A stretch of 64,000 nucleotides of DNA from Candidatus Saccharimonadota bacterium (lineage in GTDB: Bacteria; Patescibacteriota; Saccharimonadia; Saccharimonadales; Saccharimonadaceae): assembly GCA_017464135.1 (NCBI GenBank), contig JAFUEB010000001.1, positions 23,383-87,382 of the forward strand. Direction: 5' to 3'. Position 1 is the first letter of the stretch. Every line of letters starts with the position of its first letter. The position numbers and the translations under genes are program-made. Of the stretch, positions 1-10,162 are shown piece after piece. The notes under the pieces were generated by a model. It was not told where the DNA came from. It saw only the letters and a list, made by a program, of their open reading frames with translations, and searched no databases.

Positions 1-75
1 GCTGGCTGGAAAGTCACATTCAAAAAGCCTGGCTTTAACGAAAGCTTTCCGGCCTATTGGACCTTTGAAGGTTAA
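1..75 (+). CDS. 3' end of an unidentified protein (partial)
   Basis: The first 75 bases read as one open frame (AGWKVTFKKPGFNESFPAYWTFEG, shown here only as the last 24 residues) ending in TAA at 73-75, and an intrinsic terminator follows at once. The aromatic, beta-strand-like C-terminus would suit a secreted or surface domain, but the fragment is too short to name. The start lies before the window. Confidence 0.6.
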   Translation, partial: AGWKVTFKKPGFNESFPAYWTFEG

Positions 76-82
76 CCCCCTT

Positions 83-107
83 GCGCCGCAACTCGCGGCG
101 CTTTTTT
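83..107 (+). terminator. Intrinsic terminator
   Basis: A 7-bp GC stem (GCGCCGC / GCGGCGC, loop AACTC) is followed by six T. It lies 8 nt after the stop of the partial gene. Confidence 0.85.
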
Positions 108-110
108 AGG

Positions 111-137
111 ATAAAAAATAAGCCCTCCAGGGCTTAT
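111..137 (-). terminator. Intrinsic terminator of the 34-aa gene
   Basis: TAAGCCCT / AGGGCTTA (119-126 / 129-136) forms an 8-bp stem. Read on the minus strand it is followed by a T-rich tract. It lies 2 nt beyond the stop codon of the small basic gene. Confidence 0.75.
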
Positions 138-138
138 C

Positions 139-243
139 TTAACGACCATTCTTTAAGCGTGGGTGTTTACGCTTGTCGCTGTGCTTGTGGTTGTTATTGC
201 GATTTTGCTTAGCAACCGGCTTTAAAGTAATTTTTCTTGCCAT
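139..243 (-). CDS. Small, very basic 34-aa protein
   Basis: An ORF runs from ATG at 243 to TAA at 139, giving 34 residues rich in Lys, Arg, His and Asn (starts MARKITLKPVAKQNRNNNHK). A dedicated terminator follows. The composition resembles a small RNA-binding or ribosome-associated peptide, but I do not recognise a family. Support for it being real is its position between a tRNA gene and its own terminator and the clean fit of stop to terminator. There is no strong Shine-Dalgarno sequence. It may be co-transcribed with tRNA-Ser, which lies 25 nt upstream. Function unknown. Confidence 0.55.
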   Translation of the reverse strand: MARKITLKPVAKQNRNNNHKHSDKRKHPRLKNGR

Positions 244-268
244 AAAACTATCTCTTTAAGTATTAAAA

Positions 269-354
269 TGGCGGAAAGGACAGGATTCGAACCTGCGGAC
301 GTTTCCGTCTCTGGTTTTCAAGACCAGTGCCTTCAACCACTCGGCCACCTTTCC
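269..354 (-). tRNA. tRNA-Ser (anticodon TGA)
   Basis: The minus strand folds as a class II tRNA: acceptor GGAAAGG / CCTTTCC, D-arm TGGCCGAGTGG, anticodon loop CTTGAAA with TGA, a long variable arm (GACGGAAACGTC), and T-arm GGTTCGAATCC. Discriminator G and a genome-encoded CCA follow (272, then 271-269). Confidence 0.95.
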
Positions 355-372
355 GCAGATTATTATATCATA

Positions 373-1074
373 TTATTCGGCGTTTGTGTAGACGTTCGTC
401 ACATCGTCAAGATCGTCAATCGCCCCAAGCAACTTCTCTAATTTCTCGGCATTTTCGCCTTCCACTGGCACGTAAGAATTTGGTACATATTGGAGTTCTG
501 CCGAAGTGACCGTAAGGCCAGCATCCACGAGACCAGCACGCACCTTCATGAGATCTGAAGCTGCAGTGTAAATTACCATGTAATCATCTTCTTCAACCGC
601 ATCCTCGGCACCGGCCTCAAGCGCTGCCATCAATGCATCCTCGCCTTTTTCAGAGATTTCAATCACACCCTTACGCGTAAATTGGAACATCACACTACCT
701 GGCTCCGCCATGCGGCCTCCATTCTTATCGAGCGTATGGCGCACCTCTGGCATCGTACGGTTCTTATTGTCTGTCGCGACTTCAATTACAATACCAACCC
801 CACCAGGCCCGTATGCTTCGTAAACTTCTTCAATCAGCGCTGCTGCCGACTTATCAGCCACACGTGCAATTGCGCGCTCGATGTTCGCCTTCGGCATATT
901 CGCGAGACGAGCTTTTTCAAGCACCATTGCGAGGCTTGGGTTCATTGCAGGATCAGTACCGGCTCTTGCTGCAATCGCAATCTGGTTACCAATCTTCGTG
1001 AACAAAGCTCCACGCTTTGCATCAACTACAGCTTTTTGGCGCTTGGTGGTTGCCCATTTACTGTGTCCTGACAT
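373..1074 (-). CDS. yebC: YebC/TACO1-family translation or transcription factor
   Basis: A 233-residue protein starting MSGHSKWATTKRQKAVVDAK, the hallmark N-terminus of the YebC/PmpR/TACO1 family. Family members are about 240-250 aa and are known as DNA-binding regulators or as factors that relieve ribosome stalling at proline stretches. An in-frame TTG four codons upstream is rejected because GGGAG sits directly before the ATG at 1074. The gene lies 18 nt downstream of comEC on the same strand, a likely operon; in many bacteria yebC instead sits next to ruvC. The C-terminal acidic segment (GAIDDLDDVTNVYTNAE) is typical of the family. Confidence 0.95.
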   Translation of the reverse strand: MSGHSKWATTKRQKAVVDAKRGALFTKIGNQIAIAARAGTDPAMNPSLAMVLEKARLANMPKANIERAIARVADKSAAALIEEVYEAYGPGGVGIVIEVATDNKNRTMPEVRHTLDKNGGRMAEPGSVMFQFTRKGVIEISEKGEDALMAALEAGAEDAVEEDDYMVIYTAASDLMKVRAGLVDAGLTVTSAELQYVPNSYVPVEGENAEKLEKLLGAIDDLDDVTNVYTNAE

Positions 1075-1092
1075 AAATTCTCCCAATAAAAA

Positions 1093-2547
1093 TTAATACT
1101 TAACTTGCCTAAATTCTACCATTTTTTGTTTAAAATGTCCAATCAAAAGTGGTGCAGCAATCACTAAATAGATTAAAAACACCCACGGCTGCCCTTCCGG
1201 AATCTTGATTAAAAAATACCCCATTGAGCCAAAAAAGTTCACCACTAAAATGTGAAACTCTAAGAGTTTTTCCGCCACAAACGCCACAATTGTCGGAAGA
1301 AACGGCATTCCAGACACTACGCCCACCAGAAACACCAGCCCCATCGCATATGAAAGTGTTGGCAAAATCAGCAGATTTGCTACCACCGAAATCAAAGAAA
1401 TCGTTCCGTAATAATAAAGCGTAATCGGTAGTGTCATTAAAGTTGCCGAGAGCGTCGTAATCACCGTTTCTCCAATAAAACCTGGCTTTTTCTCGCCGTA
1501 AAAATACCTTGTGAGTATCGGTCCTAAGATCATAATTCCACCGAAACTAGCAAATGAAAGTAGCCACCCAAGGTTAATCACAAACATCGGATTGATTAAG
1601 AGTGTTTCCGCCATTACGGTGATAATCATCCGAATCGGCGAAATCTTCCGCCCCACAAACCACGTGACGAGCGTAAGTATCGCCATCACCCCCGCCCTTA
1701 GTATCGACGGCGTCCACCCCACCATCGCCATAAAAAACAGAATAAAAATCAGCGAAAAGATTAAACTCGCCATTCGCGAAATCTTTCCAAAAATCTTCTT
1801 CGCTATTTCCACTAGGATCGACAAATGCGCTCCCGATGCCACCACAATATGGACCAAGCCTACGATTCTCAAGTTCTCACTTAAATCATCCGGTAGCCCC
1901 GATTTCATTCCGAGCAGATAACTCATACCAAGATTTACTTCTGGCTCCGGAATTAAATTCTTAATTCTCGTCGAAAACCAATTCCGAACCTTTAATACCA
2001 AATCCCCTGGCTCTGGTCTTTGGTGTTTTACTATATTCGGCCGATACATATACCCAGCATAAGTTCCAAATCCTGCCGCGAGCTTCCCAAACAAAGTTAC
2101 TACATCTCCCCGCGCCAACTTGTAATTCTTGTACGCCGAGATATATAAACTCCCCGCCAGTTTCACTTCTCCACTCTCGCCAAATACCAAATCATTCAGC
2201 TTTATCTTCGTCCCTTTCTCATCCGTTTCCGGATCGCCATCAATCGTACCAGTAACTACTACTGTTTTGTCTACAAATTGCTGAATATAGTATTCGCCAA
2301 TCAGTTCGCTAGACGAGCGAAAGAACGCCAGAATCATCCCCGCCACAAACATCACTACGATGAGGAATGCTCGTGGCCGGATAAACGCATACAAAAACAG
2401 CCCAATCACCACCGCCACCCACCACATGGAAGCAAAATAATTAATCCGAAAAACGAGCGCAAGAATCGTCCCACTAATCACACCCACAGAAAACGCCATA
2501 AAAAGCCACGACTGATGTAAAAACGACCACAATTTCCTTAAATGCAT
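1093..2547 (-). CDS. comEC: ComEC/Rec2-family DNA-uptake channel, short form
   Basis: A 484-aa polytopic membrane protein. The N-terminal third has two or three membrane helices followed by a soluble OB-like segment (about 85-190, with VVVTGTIDGDPETDEKG). The ComEC 'Competence' transmembrane domain follows, with VASGAHLSIL (about 236-245) matching the conserved H/SGxH-type motif near the start of that domain. Classical ComEC proteins are 700-800 aa and end in a metallo-beta-lactamase domain; this one ends after the last helices with a short basic tail, so that domain is absent or encoded elsewhere. The role would be transport of single-stranded DNA across the membrane during natural transformation. 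It heads a probable operon with yebC. Confidence 0.88.
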   Translation of the reverse strand: MHLRKLWSFLHQSWLFMAFSVGVISGTILALVFRINYFASMWWVAVVIGLFLYAFIRPRAFLIVVMFVAGMILAFFRSSSELIGEYYIQQFVDKTVVVTGTIDGDPETDEKGTKIKLNDLVFGESGEVKLAGSLYISAYKNYKLARGDVVTLFGKLAAGFGTYAGYMYRPNIVKHQRPEPGDLVLKVRNWFSTRIKNLIPEPEVNLGMSYLLGMKSGLPDDLSENLRIVGLVHIVVASGAHLSILVEIAKKIFGKISRMASLIFSLIFILFFMAMVGWTPSILRAGVMAILTLVTWFVGRKISPIRMIITVMAETLLINPMFVINLGWLLSFASFGGIMILGPILTRYFYGEKKPGFIGETVITTLSATLMTLPITLYYYGTISLISVVANLLILPTLSYAMGLVFLVGVVSGMPFLPTIVAFVAEKLLEFHILVVNFFGSMGYFLIKIPEGQPWVFLIYLVIAAPLLIGHFKQKMVEFRQVKY

Positions 2548-2604
2548 GTCCTACAAAAAATCACATGAACACGAAAATCACAACCCCCCACCCTACGCCT
2601 ACGC

Positions 2605-2633
2605 TTTATGAATAACAGAGAAAGTGTTATAAT
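2605..2633 (+). promoter_or_regulatory. Promoter of the tRNA-Arg pair
   Basis: TTTATG (2605-2610), a 17-nt spacer and TATAAT (2628-2633) lie 9 nt before the first base of tRNA-Arg. Confidence 0.7.
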
Positions 2634-2642
2634 ATATGGTAC

Positions 2643-2719
2643 GCGCCCATAGCTCAACCGGATAGAGCGTCAGCTTCCGGAGCTGAAGGTTAGAGGTTCG
2701 AATCCTCCTGGGCGTACCA
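2643..2719 (+). tRNA. tRNA-Arg (anticodon CCG)
   Basis: Acceptor GCGCCCA / TGGGCGT, D-arm AGCTCAACCGGATAGAGC, anticodon arm CAGCT-TCCGGA-GCTG with CCG, T-arm GAGGTTCGAATCCTC, discriminator A and encoded CCA. Confidence 0.95.
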
Positions 2720-2728
2720 GTTCGTTAA

Positions 2729-2805
2729 GCACCCGTAGCTCAGTGGATTAGAGCACTTGTCTTCGGAACAAGGGGTCGTGGGTTCGAATCCCTCCGGGTG
2801 TACCA
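2729..2805 (+). tRNA. tRNA-Arg (anticodon TCG)
   Basis: Acceptor GCACCCG / CGGGTGT, anticodon stem CTTGT / ACAAG with loop CTTCGGA (TCG), T-arm GGGTTCGAATCCC, discriminator A and encoded CCA. It sits 9 nt after the other tRNA-Arg gene and is probably co-transcribed with it. Confidence 0.95.
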
Positions 2806-2810
2806 TAATA

Positions 2811-3416
2811 ATGAAGAATTCCACGATTAAATACATTCAAGAAGGAACCTATTTCGATGACGAAATAGTCATAGATATCTCGGTCATTCCTGGCAATTCC
2901 GATATCGTATTTCTGATTATTCCAGGCGTAGATGGCTCACTTGATGGTTATCAGGATAAATATAAAACCATTGCAGAAAATATTAATGAAAAATATCAAG
3001 CAACCGTGGTTCGCATGAGCAATCCATCTAATCCGATGGGGTATCATTATCGTAATTTATTTGAAGTCTTAGATTATATTGAAAAGAATATCGGTATACA
3101 AAACAAAAAAATGTACGTAATGGGTCATTCCCTAGGTGCATATATGATTGGCGCAACCGCACATCTTTATGACTACATCGATAAAATTCTCTTAATTAAT
3201 CCAGCTACAGGACTAGATCAAAACGAACTGGCAAATCTATCCGAACGCGACAAAAACCAAAACATCATATTAGTTGGCGATCACGACCCATCCTACAAGA
3301 ACTACGACGAATATTCAAAATACGCCAAAGTCTATGCGGTGAATGGCGCAGACCATCATTTCTCTGGAGATAGCTTTACGACATTTTTAAATTCGGCGGA
3401 AAAATATCTTTTTTAA
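2811..3416 (+). CDS. Alpha/beta-hydrolase fold protein
   Basis: A 201-aa protein starting MKNSTIKYIQEG at 2811; the longer frame would begin inside tRNA-Arg and is rejected. The nucleophile elbow GHSLGAY (about residues 105-111) follows a beta strand (KKMYVM). A late acid lies in ILVGDHDPSY and a histidine in NGADHHF, giving a plausible Ser-Asp-His triad near the C-terminus. LIIPGVDGSLDGY would form the oxyanion-hole region. The substrate is unknown; the short cap-less form resembles small serine hydrolases or esterases. The ATG is only 5 nt after the tRNA CCA, with no Shine-Dalgarno, so translation may depend on tRNA processing. Confidence 0.8.
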   Translation: MKNSTIKYIQEGTYFDDEIVIDISVIPGNSDIVFLIIPGVDGSLDGYQDKYKTIAENINEKYQATVVRMSNPSNPMGYHYRNLFEVLDYIEKNIGIQNKKMYVMGHSLGAYMIGATAHLYDYIDKILLINPATGLDQNELANLSERDKNQNIILVGDHDPSYKNYDEYSKYAKVYAVNGADHHFSGDSFTTFLNSAEKYLF

Positions 3417-3456
3417 ATATGTCTAAAACCAATCCACATTTTGGCAATTATCTATA

Positions 3457-3681
3457 TCAAGGTTTTCTGTTTCTGTTCATAAATGCCCAAATGACCAGCC
3501 ATATTAGTAAAATAAAATCTGCTAAAGCCAGTAGTCCAATAAGAAAAAGCTTCATCAGCCCAGGGCACCCATTTCCACCACACGTACCAATTGTAGGCAA
3601 AATCAAAACAATAATTATTGCATTTATCAGCATTACAACAATCAGTTTTAGTGGAAAACTTCTATTTGAATTATTGTCCAT
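3457..3681 (-). CDS. Small membrane protein with two helices
   Basis: A 74-aa protein with two hydrophobic segments (about residues 12-30 and 44-67) separated by a short loop, TCGGNGCPG, containing two cysteines. Its ATG overlaps the stop codon of the upstream GT39-type gene (TAATG), so translational coupling is likely. No family recognised. It may be an accessory subunit of the glycosyltransferase or simply an operon partner. Confidence 0.65.
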   Translation of the reverse strand: MDNNSNRSFPLKLIVVMLINAIIIVLILPTIGTCGGNGCPGLMKLFLIGLLALADFILLIWLVIWAFMNRNRKP

Positions 3682-5159
3682 TATTCAATACACCTCAATC
3701 TGTATGCAAAATGATGCTCGGTCGCTTCGCGCTCGAGAACTATATAAACTCCTTCCGGGAAACGATTTTCCTTTTCCGTCACATACCAAAACTCTTTATT
3801 CTCGTTCAAGAAATCTTCAAGCGTCTCATAAACTTGCGAATCTTTTCTCTCAAGTTTGTCCTCAAAATATTTCATCGGTTCTTCCGATCCCCATCCATTC
3901 GTAAAGGTCGTTTCGAGCGTGCCATAAACCGGATTCTTTTCATCCGCATAAATCGCCGATGCAAAGAACACCCAAATATCATCAGCTAAGATTGGCAAAT
4001 TAAGTTTCGTATCTTGCAATTTCGTTACAATTTCCGCCACATACGAATCCGGCGCCCGGTTCAAGATATTTACATTTCCAACCACCGACGTCGCCACAAT
4101 CACAATCGCCGACACTATCGCTACACATTTATCACACGCCTTTTTAAGTGGCAAAAACGCGAACGACACTCCGAGCAGAACCCATGCAATGATACTAGAC
4201 GGAATTAAATACCGATTCACAAACATTGGTTTATAAATCAGCGACACTAAAATCATCGCAAGTGGTGGCACCACAAATAGCATCAGTAGGAAGATTAGCT
4301 GGCTCTTCTCTTTTTTAATCGCCTTAAATGCCTTCTTCTCTACCAAGATATAAACGGCAAAAAATACTATTGCAAGTAAAAGACTCCAGCCCGCTAATTC
4401 CCCGGCGCTCTTAAAGAAGAAAATGTTCGTGAGGAAATTCACTGGTGTCTCGGCCGTGACCGGTGGAATCCAAAACCCACCTGAAATTGATTTCATCTGT
4501 CCTAACAATGCCGGAATCCACGGGATATAGAGCAGCACCGCACCAAGATATGCAAAGATAATCGGTTTCTTATAGACTGGTTTTTTCAGTACGAATTGCA
4601 AATATATAATGTGCGTGAGCCAAATCAGCGCCGTGAAATAATGCGTATACATTCCAAGCGCCACCAGTATCGCATAAAGCACCCACCATTTTTTCTGATT
4701 CTTCTCTACCGCGAGCGTCAGCACATAAGTAGCGGCGAGTACAATCGTAAGAATCACCATGTACATCCGCATTTCCATTCCGTAGCGAACCAAAAACGGC
4801 GAGACCGCCATCGCAAGCGTTGCCACCATCGCTGGCTTCTTGCCGAACCATTTCTTCACTAGGAAGAACAGTAAGATAATCGCCACTACACCAAAGAATA
4901 CAGACATCATCCTAAGCGAAACTAAAGACGTTCCAAAAATCATAGACCAAATTTTGAGTAAGAAATAGTAAAACGGCGGATGTACATCCATTGCCGTGAG
5001 GCTCCAGATTTCGCCAAAATCGCCTTTCACGAGATACGCCGTATAACCTTCATCGAACCAAATTGGTAGGTTAATACTCTGTAATACCAAAGCTAAAAAA
5101 ATCCCAATGCACGCTAGAAGCGCACCAAATGGCAAGATTTTAGATATCCTACTCTTCAT
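3681..5159 (-). CDS. GT39/ArnT-like membrane glycosyltransferase
   Basis: A 492-aa protein with about 10-12 membrane helices. The first periplasmic loop carries WFDEGYTAYLV and DVHPPFYYFLLK, the acidic and DxHPP-type signature of PMT/ArnT/GT39 enzymes, which transfer sugars from polyprenyl-phosphate donors to acceptors outside the membrane. A soluble C-terminal region (about residues 380-492) follows. This enzyme may glycosylate surface protein or polysaccharide. The minus-strand start is preceded by TAGAAT six nt before ATG, fitting a leaderless mRNA. The downstream small membrane protein overlaps by one base. Confidence 0.85.
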   Translation of the reverse strand: MKSRISKILPFGALLACIGIFLALVLQSINLPIWFDEGYTAYLVKGDFGEIWSLTAMDVHPPFYYFLLKIWSMIFGTSLVSLRMMSVFFGVVAIILLFFLVKKWFGKKPAMVATLAMAVSPFLVRYGMEMRMYMVILTIVLAATYVLTLAVEKNQKKWWVLYAILVALGMYTHYFTALIWLTHIIYLQFVLKKPVYKKPIIFAYLGAVLLYIPWIPALLGQMKSISGGFWIPPVTAETPVNFLTNIFFFKSAGELAGWSLLLAIVFFAVYILVEKKAFKAIKKEKSQLIFLLMLFVVPPLAMILVSLIYKPMFVNRYLIPSSIIAWVLLGVSFAFLPLKKACDKCVAIVSAIVIVATSVVGNVNILNRAPDSYVAEIVTKLQDTKLNLPILADDIWVFFASAIYADEKNPVYGTLETTFTNGWGSEEPMKYFEDKLERKDSQVYETLEDFLNENKEFWYVTEKENRFPEGVYIVLEREATEHHFAYRLRCIE

Positions 5160-5186
5160 ATTTTTATTCTAGCATAGAAGAAAAAT

Positions 5187-5300
5187 AATACTAGTTTCGA
5201 GGAGACTTTCCGAATTGTCTCCGTCTACTAGCAAAAAATAATACTAATTCTGAGAAGACTTTCCGAATTGTCTTCGAAGAATTAGTATTATTTTTTACTC
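5187..5300 (-). terminator. Tandem long hairpins, tRNA-Met terminator region
   Basis: There are two consecutive hairpins. The proximal one (5237-5292) has a perfect 15-bp outer stem plus an inner stem GAAGAC / GTCTTC. The distal one (5191-5231) has outer CTAGT / ACTAG and inner GGAGAC / GTCTCC. Both enclose the same ten-base loop (TTTCCGAATT on the plus strand). On the minus strand each is followed by a T-rich tract. Together they probably terminate tRNA-Met transcription and insulate the downstream glycosyltransferase gene. Confidence 0.7.
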
Positions 5301-5305
5301 TTGCA

Positions 5306-5382
5306 TGGTGGTACCGGGTGGGATCGAACCACCGACCTCGGGCTTATGAGTCCCACGCTCTAACCTGCTGAGCTACGGTACC
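5306..5382 (-). tRNA. tRNA-Met (anticodon CAT)
   Basis: The minus strand gives acceptor GGTACCG / CGGTACC, D-arm TAGCTCAGCAGGTTAGAGC, anticodon stem GGGA / TCCC-type with loop CTCATAA (CAT), T-arm GGTGGTTCGATCCCACC, discriminator A and encoded CCA. The paired first acceptor base pair argues for the elongator. A CAT anticodon modified to read AUA (Ile) cannot be excluded. Confidence 0.9.
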
Positions 5383-5424
5383 ACGTTTTTCCATTATAAC
5401 ACATTTTCATGCTATAATAAAGAT

Positions 5425-5817
5425 ATGAAAACGAAAAAGGGCTTCACAGTTTTAGAGATTATCATCGTAGCCGTCTTTGCCTCGCTACTCCTAATTCTCT
5501 TCTTTATCCAAAAATCCAACCTTGATGCTATGGAACGCGACGAAGATCGTAAGACCGCTATCAACGCTATGTACTTCGCCCTAGAGGAAGGCTACTACGC
5601 CAAGCACAAATATTACCCAGAAGAAATCAACGAAGAAGTCATTCCTTACATCGACCCTGCCCTCTGGAGTGATCCGAACGGCGTCCACATCAGTGATGGT
5701 GCTAGTTCCTATTCCTATACTCCTGCCAACTGCGAAAAAGGTCACTGCAAAGAATACGTTCTAAAAGCCGAGCTCGAAAAAGAAGACGCTTACATCAAGA
5801 ATAGTCGCAACAATTAA
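5425..5817 (+). CDS. Type IV pilin-like (prepilin) protein
   Basis: A 130-aa protein with a class III signal: MKTKKG followed by FTVLEIIIVAVFASLLLILFF. This is a short basic leader, Gly before the cleavage site, Phe+1 and Glu+5, followed by the hydrophobic alpha-helical stalk. The C-terminal domain contains a Cys pair (NCEKGHC, about residues 108-114). A prepilin peptidase would cut after Gly6. The likely role is a pseudopilin or minor pilin for DNA uptake or twitching; comEC lies nearby, but no pilus ATPase is in the window. TATAAT lies six nt before the ATG, so the mRNA is probably leaderless. The 3' end overlaps the converging PH-domain gene. Confidence 0.88.
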   Translation: MKTKKGFTVLEIIIVAVFASLLLILFFIQKSNLDAMERDEDRKTAINAMYFALEEGYYAKHKYYPEEINEEVIPYIDPALWSDPNGVHISDGASSYSYTPANCEKGHCKEYVLKAELEKEDAYIKNSRNN

Positions 5818-6377
5818 TCTTTTTGCTTCTTCGAAATAATCAGTTTTGACACCGCCTTTAATTCGGCTGGTGTAATATCTGAATACGGAAAAGTGTAGGT
5901 CGTTTCGTCGCCAATCGTCGATAGACGAAGTGTCCCGTATCTAAAGAATTTCTGGAGAAAACCGTTCTGTGAATAGCTTGCATCTTCAACCGACGGAAGA
6001 TCGATAATATTTATCGATGTCGCAAGCGGATGCCTCATGACGTATTGAATCGCGTGCTTATTCGTAATATATAATCTATTCCTACTGAAAATCATAGTCG
6101 CAATATATGCCACAATTACCGCCGTCAGAATTAACACTGCCAGAAGAATATACATAAAATTCCGCGCCATTGCATCAAGTGTTGATTGGCTCATTAATAC
6201 TAGGAGAAAAATCGCAAGTACGACAATCAACGCAGCTGCCACCGTTCCAAAAATCAACATGAAACAAATCTTTGCTCGCTTAAACGCAAATTCTACGTAC
6301 TCATCTTCTTCCAGTTTTAGTAGCGGAAAATCTTTCACGCTCCTATCATGTCGGATTTTGATTAGATTTTTGTCCAT
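5814..6377 (-). CDS. Membrane protein with bacterial PH-like domain
   Basis: A 187-aa protein with a short N-terminal cytoplasmic part, two membrane helices (about 34-62 and 73-97), then a bacterial pleckstrin-homology-like domain with the usual signature [14 protein letters not shown] and a late [14 protein letters not shown] strand pair. It resembles YdbS/YdbT-type PH-domain membrane proteins, whose role is poorly known. GGAGATAA lies directly before the ATG. The start overlaps the 3' end of ruvB by 16 nt, so the two are one operon with translational coupling. Confidence 0.75.
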   Translation of the reverse strand: MDKNLIKIRHDRSVKDFPLLKLEEDEYVEFAFKRAKICFMLIFGTVAAALIVVLAIFLLVLMSQSTLDAMARNFMYILLAVLILTAVIVAYIATMIFSRNRLYITNKHAIQYVMRHPLATSINIIDLPSVEDASYSQNGFLQKFFRYGTLRLSTIGDETTYTFPYSDITPAELKAVSKLIISKKQKD

Positions 6378-7381
6378 TTATCTCCTTTCAAATGATTTTT
6401 TCCCTTCTCCGTTACCACTCGGCCTCTCGGCGTTCGAGCTAAAAGTCCAAGTTGTAAAAGATAAGGTTCATAGTAATCCTCAATCGTCGTCGCTTCGTCA
6501 CCCGTAAGCGCCGCGATTGTTGTAAGACCAACCGGCCGGTCTCCATAATTATCATACATCAATTTCAACATATTTCTATCTGCCGGATCGAGCCCCAAAT
6601 AATCAATCTCCATCAGTTCCAACGATTTCTCGGCAATCTTCGTGTCAATAATTCCGTCACCATTCACATCCGCATAATCACGCACCCGCTTAAACAAACG
6701 GTTCGCAATGCGTGGGGTTAACCTTGAACGCGTCGCAAGTAACGCTGTCGCATCCGGACTAATCTCCGTATTGAGAATCCCCGCCGTTCGATTAATAATC
6801 TGCTCAATCTCCGGCTCCTTGTAGTATTCCAAACGGTGAATAATGCCAAACCGGTCACGAAGAGGTCCAGCGAGTGACCCCGTTCTCGTCGTCGCCCCAA
6901 TCACCGTAAAATGTGGTAAATCTAGCCGCACGCTTCTCGCCGCCGGTCCTTTACCAATCACGATATCAAGTTTATAATCCTCCATCGCCGAATAAAGCAC
7001 CTCTTCTACCGCCCGGCGGAGCCTGTGAATCTCATCGATAAACAGCACATCGCCGTCTTTCAAATTCGTTAAAATTGAAGCGAGATCCCCCGCCCTTTCA
7101 ATTGCCGGCCCCGAAGTCACTCTTAAGTTTGCGCCAAGTTCGTGCGCAATCACACCTGCCATCGTCGTCTTACCAAGCCCCGGTGGACCATATAATAATA
7201 CATGGTCGAGCGAAGCGCCATCGTTGCGCTTCTTTACTGCATCAATTGCTAGTTTCAGATTATTCTTGAGATGCTCTTGGCCAATGTATTCTTTAAAAGT
7301 CGTCGGACGAAGCGAAATCTCTATCTTCGCCTCTTCTGAATCATTCGCAGCCGTTGGTTCAACTAGCCTCTCAATTGCCAT
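6362..7381 (-). CDS. ruvB: Holliday junction branch-migration helicase RuvB
   Basis: A 339-aa AAA+ ATPase. Walker A is GPPGLGKT (65-72), Walker B is LFIDEIHR (113-120), sensor 1 is GATTRTG and the arginine finger region is GPLRDRFGI. The C-terminal winged helix has the family motif [16 protein letters not shown]. Length and motifs are standard. RuvB drives branch migration with RuvA during recombinational repair; ruvA and ruvC are not in this window. TATAAT is six nt before the ATG with no Shine-Dalgarno, indicating a leaderless transcript. The PH-domain gene follows, overlapping. Confidence 0.97.
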   Translation of the reverse strand: MAIERLVEPTAANDSEEAKIEISLRPTTFKEYIGQEHLKNNLKLAIDAVKKRNDGASLDHVLLYGPPGLGKTTMAGVIAHELGANLRVTSGPAIERAGDLASILTNLKDGDVLFIDEIHRLRRAVEEVLYSAMEDYKLDIVIGKGPAARSVRLDLPHFTVIGATTRTGSLAGPLRDRFGIIHRLEYYKEPEIEQIINRTAGILNTEISPDATALLATRSRLTPRIANRLFKRVRDYADVNGDGIIDTKIAEKSLELMEIDYLGLDPADRNMLKLMYDNYGDRPVGLTTIAALTGDEATTIEDYYEPYLLQLGLLARTPRGRVVTEKGKNHLKGDKWTKI

Positions 7382-7438
7382 ATCTATATTATACCAGAAA
7401 TCTTGCCTTTTATCTCTAAACCCATATAATTATAGATT

Positions 7439-8167
7439 ATGAAGCTAAAAATCATTGGTAGTGGTAACGCCCGTTCTAAAGAAATCTGTGCCTCAACTTT
7501 AATCGATGACACGATTTTAGTTGATGCCGGCCATGGTGTTTACAAAAAACTTCTCCAAGAGAATGTCGATATTAAAAGCCTCGAAGCTATTTTTATTACC
7601 CATCTTCATACTGACCATTTCATCGATCTTACTGCCATCGTCGCTCATCGCAACATCCTTAAAGATGACGACCCGAATGTCCCTACTCTCCGTATTTATC
7701 TGCCGGTTGGTGGCATCGAAGCACTCCGCGTCATCGCCTTAAACACCCTTGACCAAAACATTGACCCAGACACCTGGATGCATTTCTCTTCTAAGATTAA
7801 AGAATATAATAATCGCCCAATTCATTTTAAAGACTATGAGATTAAAGCCCTCAAGGTCGACCATGCCGCCATGGTCCCCTCTTATGGCCTGATTTTTAAA
7901 ACTAAAGATCACATCGTCGGTTTCTCTGGAGACAGCAAAACCTGCCCGAATATCACGAAAATTATCGAAACCTCGGACACTCTCGTCATTGACACCTCAT
8001 ATCCCACCGAATGTATTTTTCACATGGGCCTCGACACTGTGATTAATTTTGCCGAAAAATACCCAGAAAAACTCTTTCTCGGCACCCATATTTCCACGGA
8101 AGTTCGCAATTTAAAACCAAAATTGCCTAAAAATCTTCACCTTTTAAGAGATGGCGAAATTTATTAG
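7439..8167 (+). CDS. Metallo-beta-lactamase-fold hydrolase, RNase Z-like
   Basis: A 242-aa protein. The HxHxDH zinc motif is HLHTDH (55-60). Further metal ligands are expected at the His of DHAAMVPSYG, the Asp of GFSGDSKTCP and the His of GTHIS near the C-terminus. The overall order (IIGSGNARSKE start, SGDS, GTH) matches RNase Z/arylsulfatase-like MBL proteins, though it is shorter than the 300-aa tRNase Z and lacks an obvious exosite arm. It could process tRNA 3' ends or act on small molecules. TATAAT lies eight nt before the ATG. Its stop codon overlaps the first CIRCE operator of dnaK. Confidence 0.8.
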   Translation: MKLKIIGSGNARSKEICASTLIDDTILVDAGHGVYKKLLQENVDIKSLEAIFITHLHTDHFIDLTAIVAHRNILKDDDPNVPTLRIYLPVGGIEALRVIALNTLDQNIDPDTWMHFSSKIKEYNNRPIHFKDYEIKALKVDHAAMVPSYGLIFKTKDHIVGFSGDSKTCPNITKIIETSDTLVIDTSYPTECIFHMGLDTVINFAEKYPEKLFLGTHISTEVRNLKPKLPKNLHLLRDGEIY

Positions 8168-8236
8168 CACTATTGACAAATGAGTGCTAATTTACTACAA
8201 TAGAGATAATTAGCACTCACATATAACGAGTGCTAG
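8164..8236 (+). promoter_or_regulatory. dnaK promoter with two CIRCE operators
   Basis: CIRCE 1 is TTAGCACTA-N9-GAGTGCTAA (8164-8190). CIRCE 2 is TTAGCACTC-N9-GAGTGCTAG (8210-8236). The promoter TTGACA (8173-8178), 17-nt spacer, TACAAT (8196-8201) is interleaved: the -35 box lies in the spacer of CIRCE 1 and the start site just before CIRCE 2. HrcA repressor binding at either site would block transcription, the standard heat-shock control. Confidence 0.93.
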
Positions 8237-8261
8237 ACATATTAAAGAAAGTGAGGATAAA

Positions 8262-10148
<1,887 letters not shown>

Positions 10149-10162
10149 TCCTTTCTACAAAA

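Noticed and set aside
2757..2810. Upstream extension of the hydrolase gene
   Set aside because: It would start inside tRNA-Arg and translate its T-arm (GVVGSNPSG), another tRNA artefact.
8164..8190. Left CIRCE as terminator of the MBL gene
   Set aside because: The palindrome is a near-consensus CIRCE with a promoter inside and no T tract follows.
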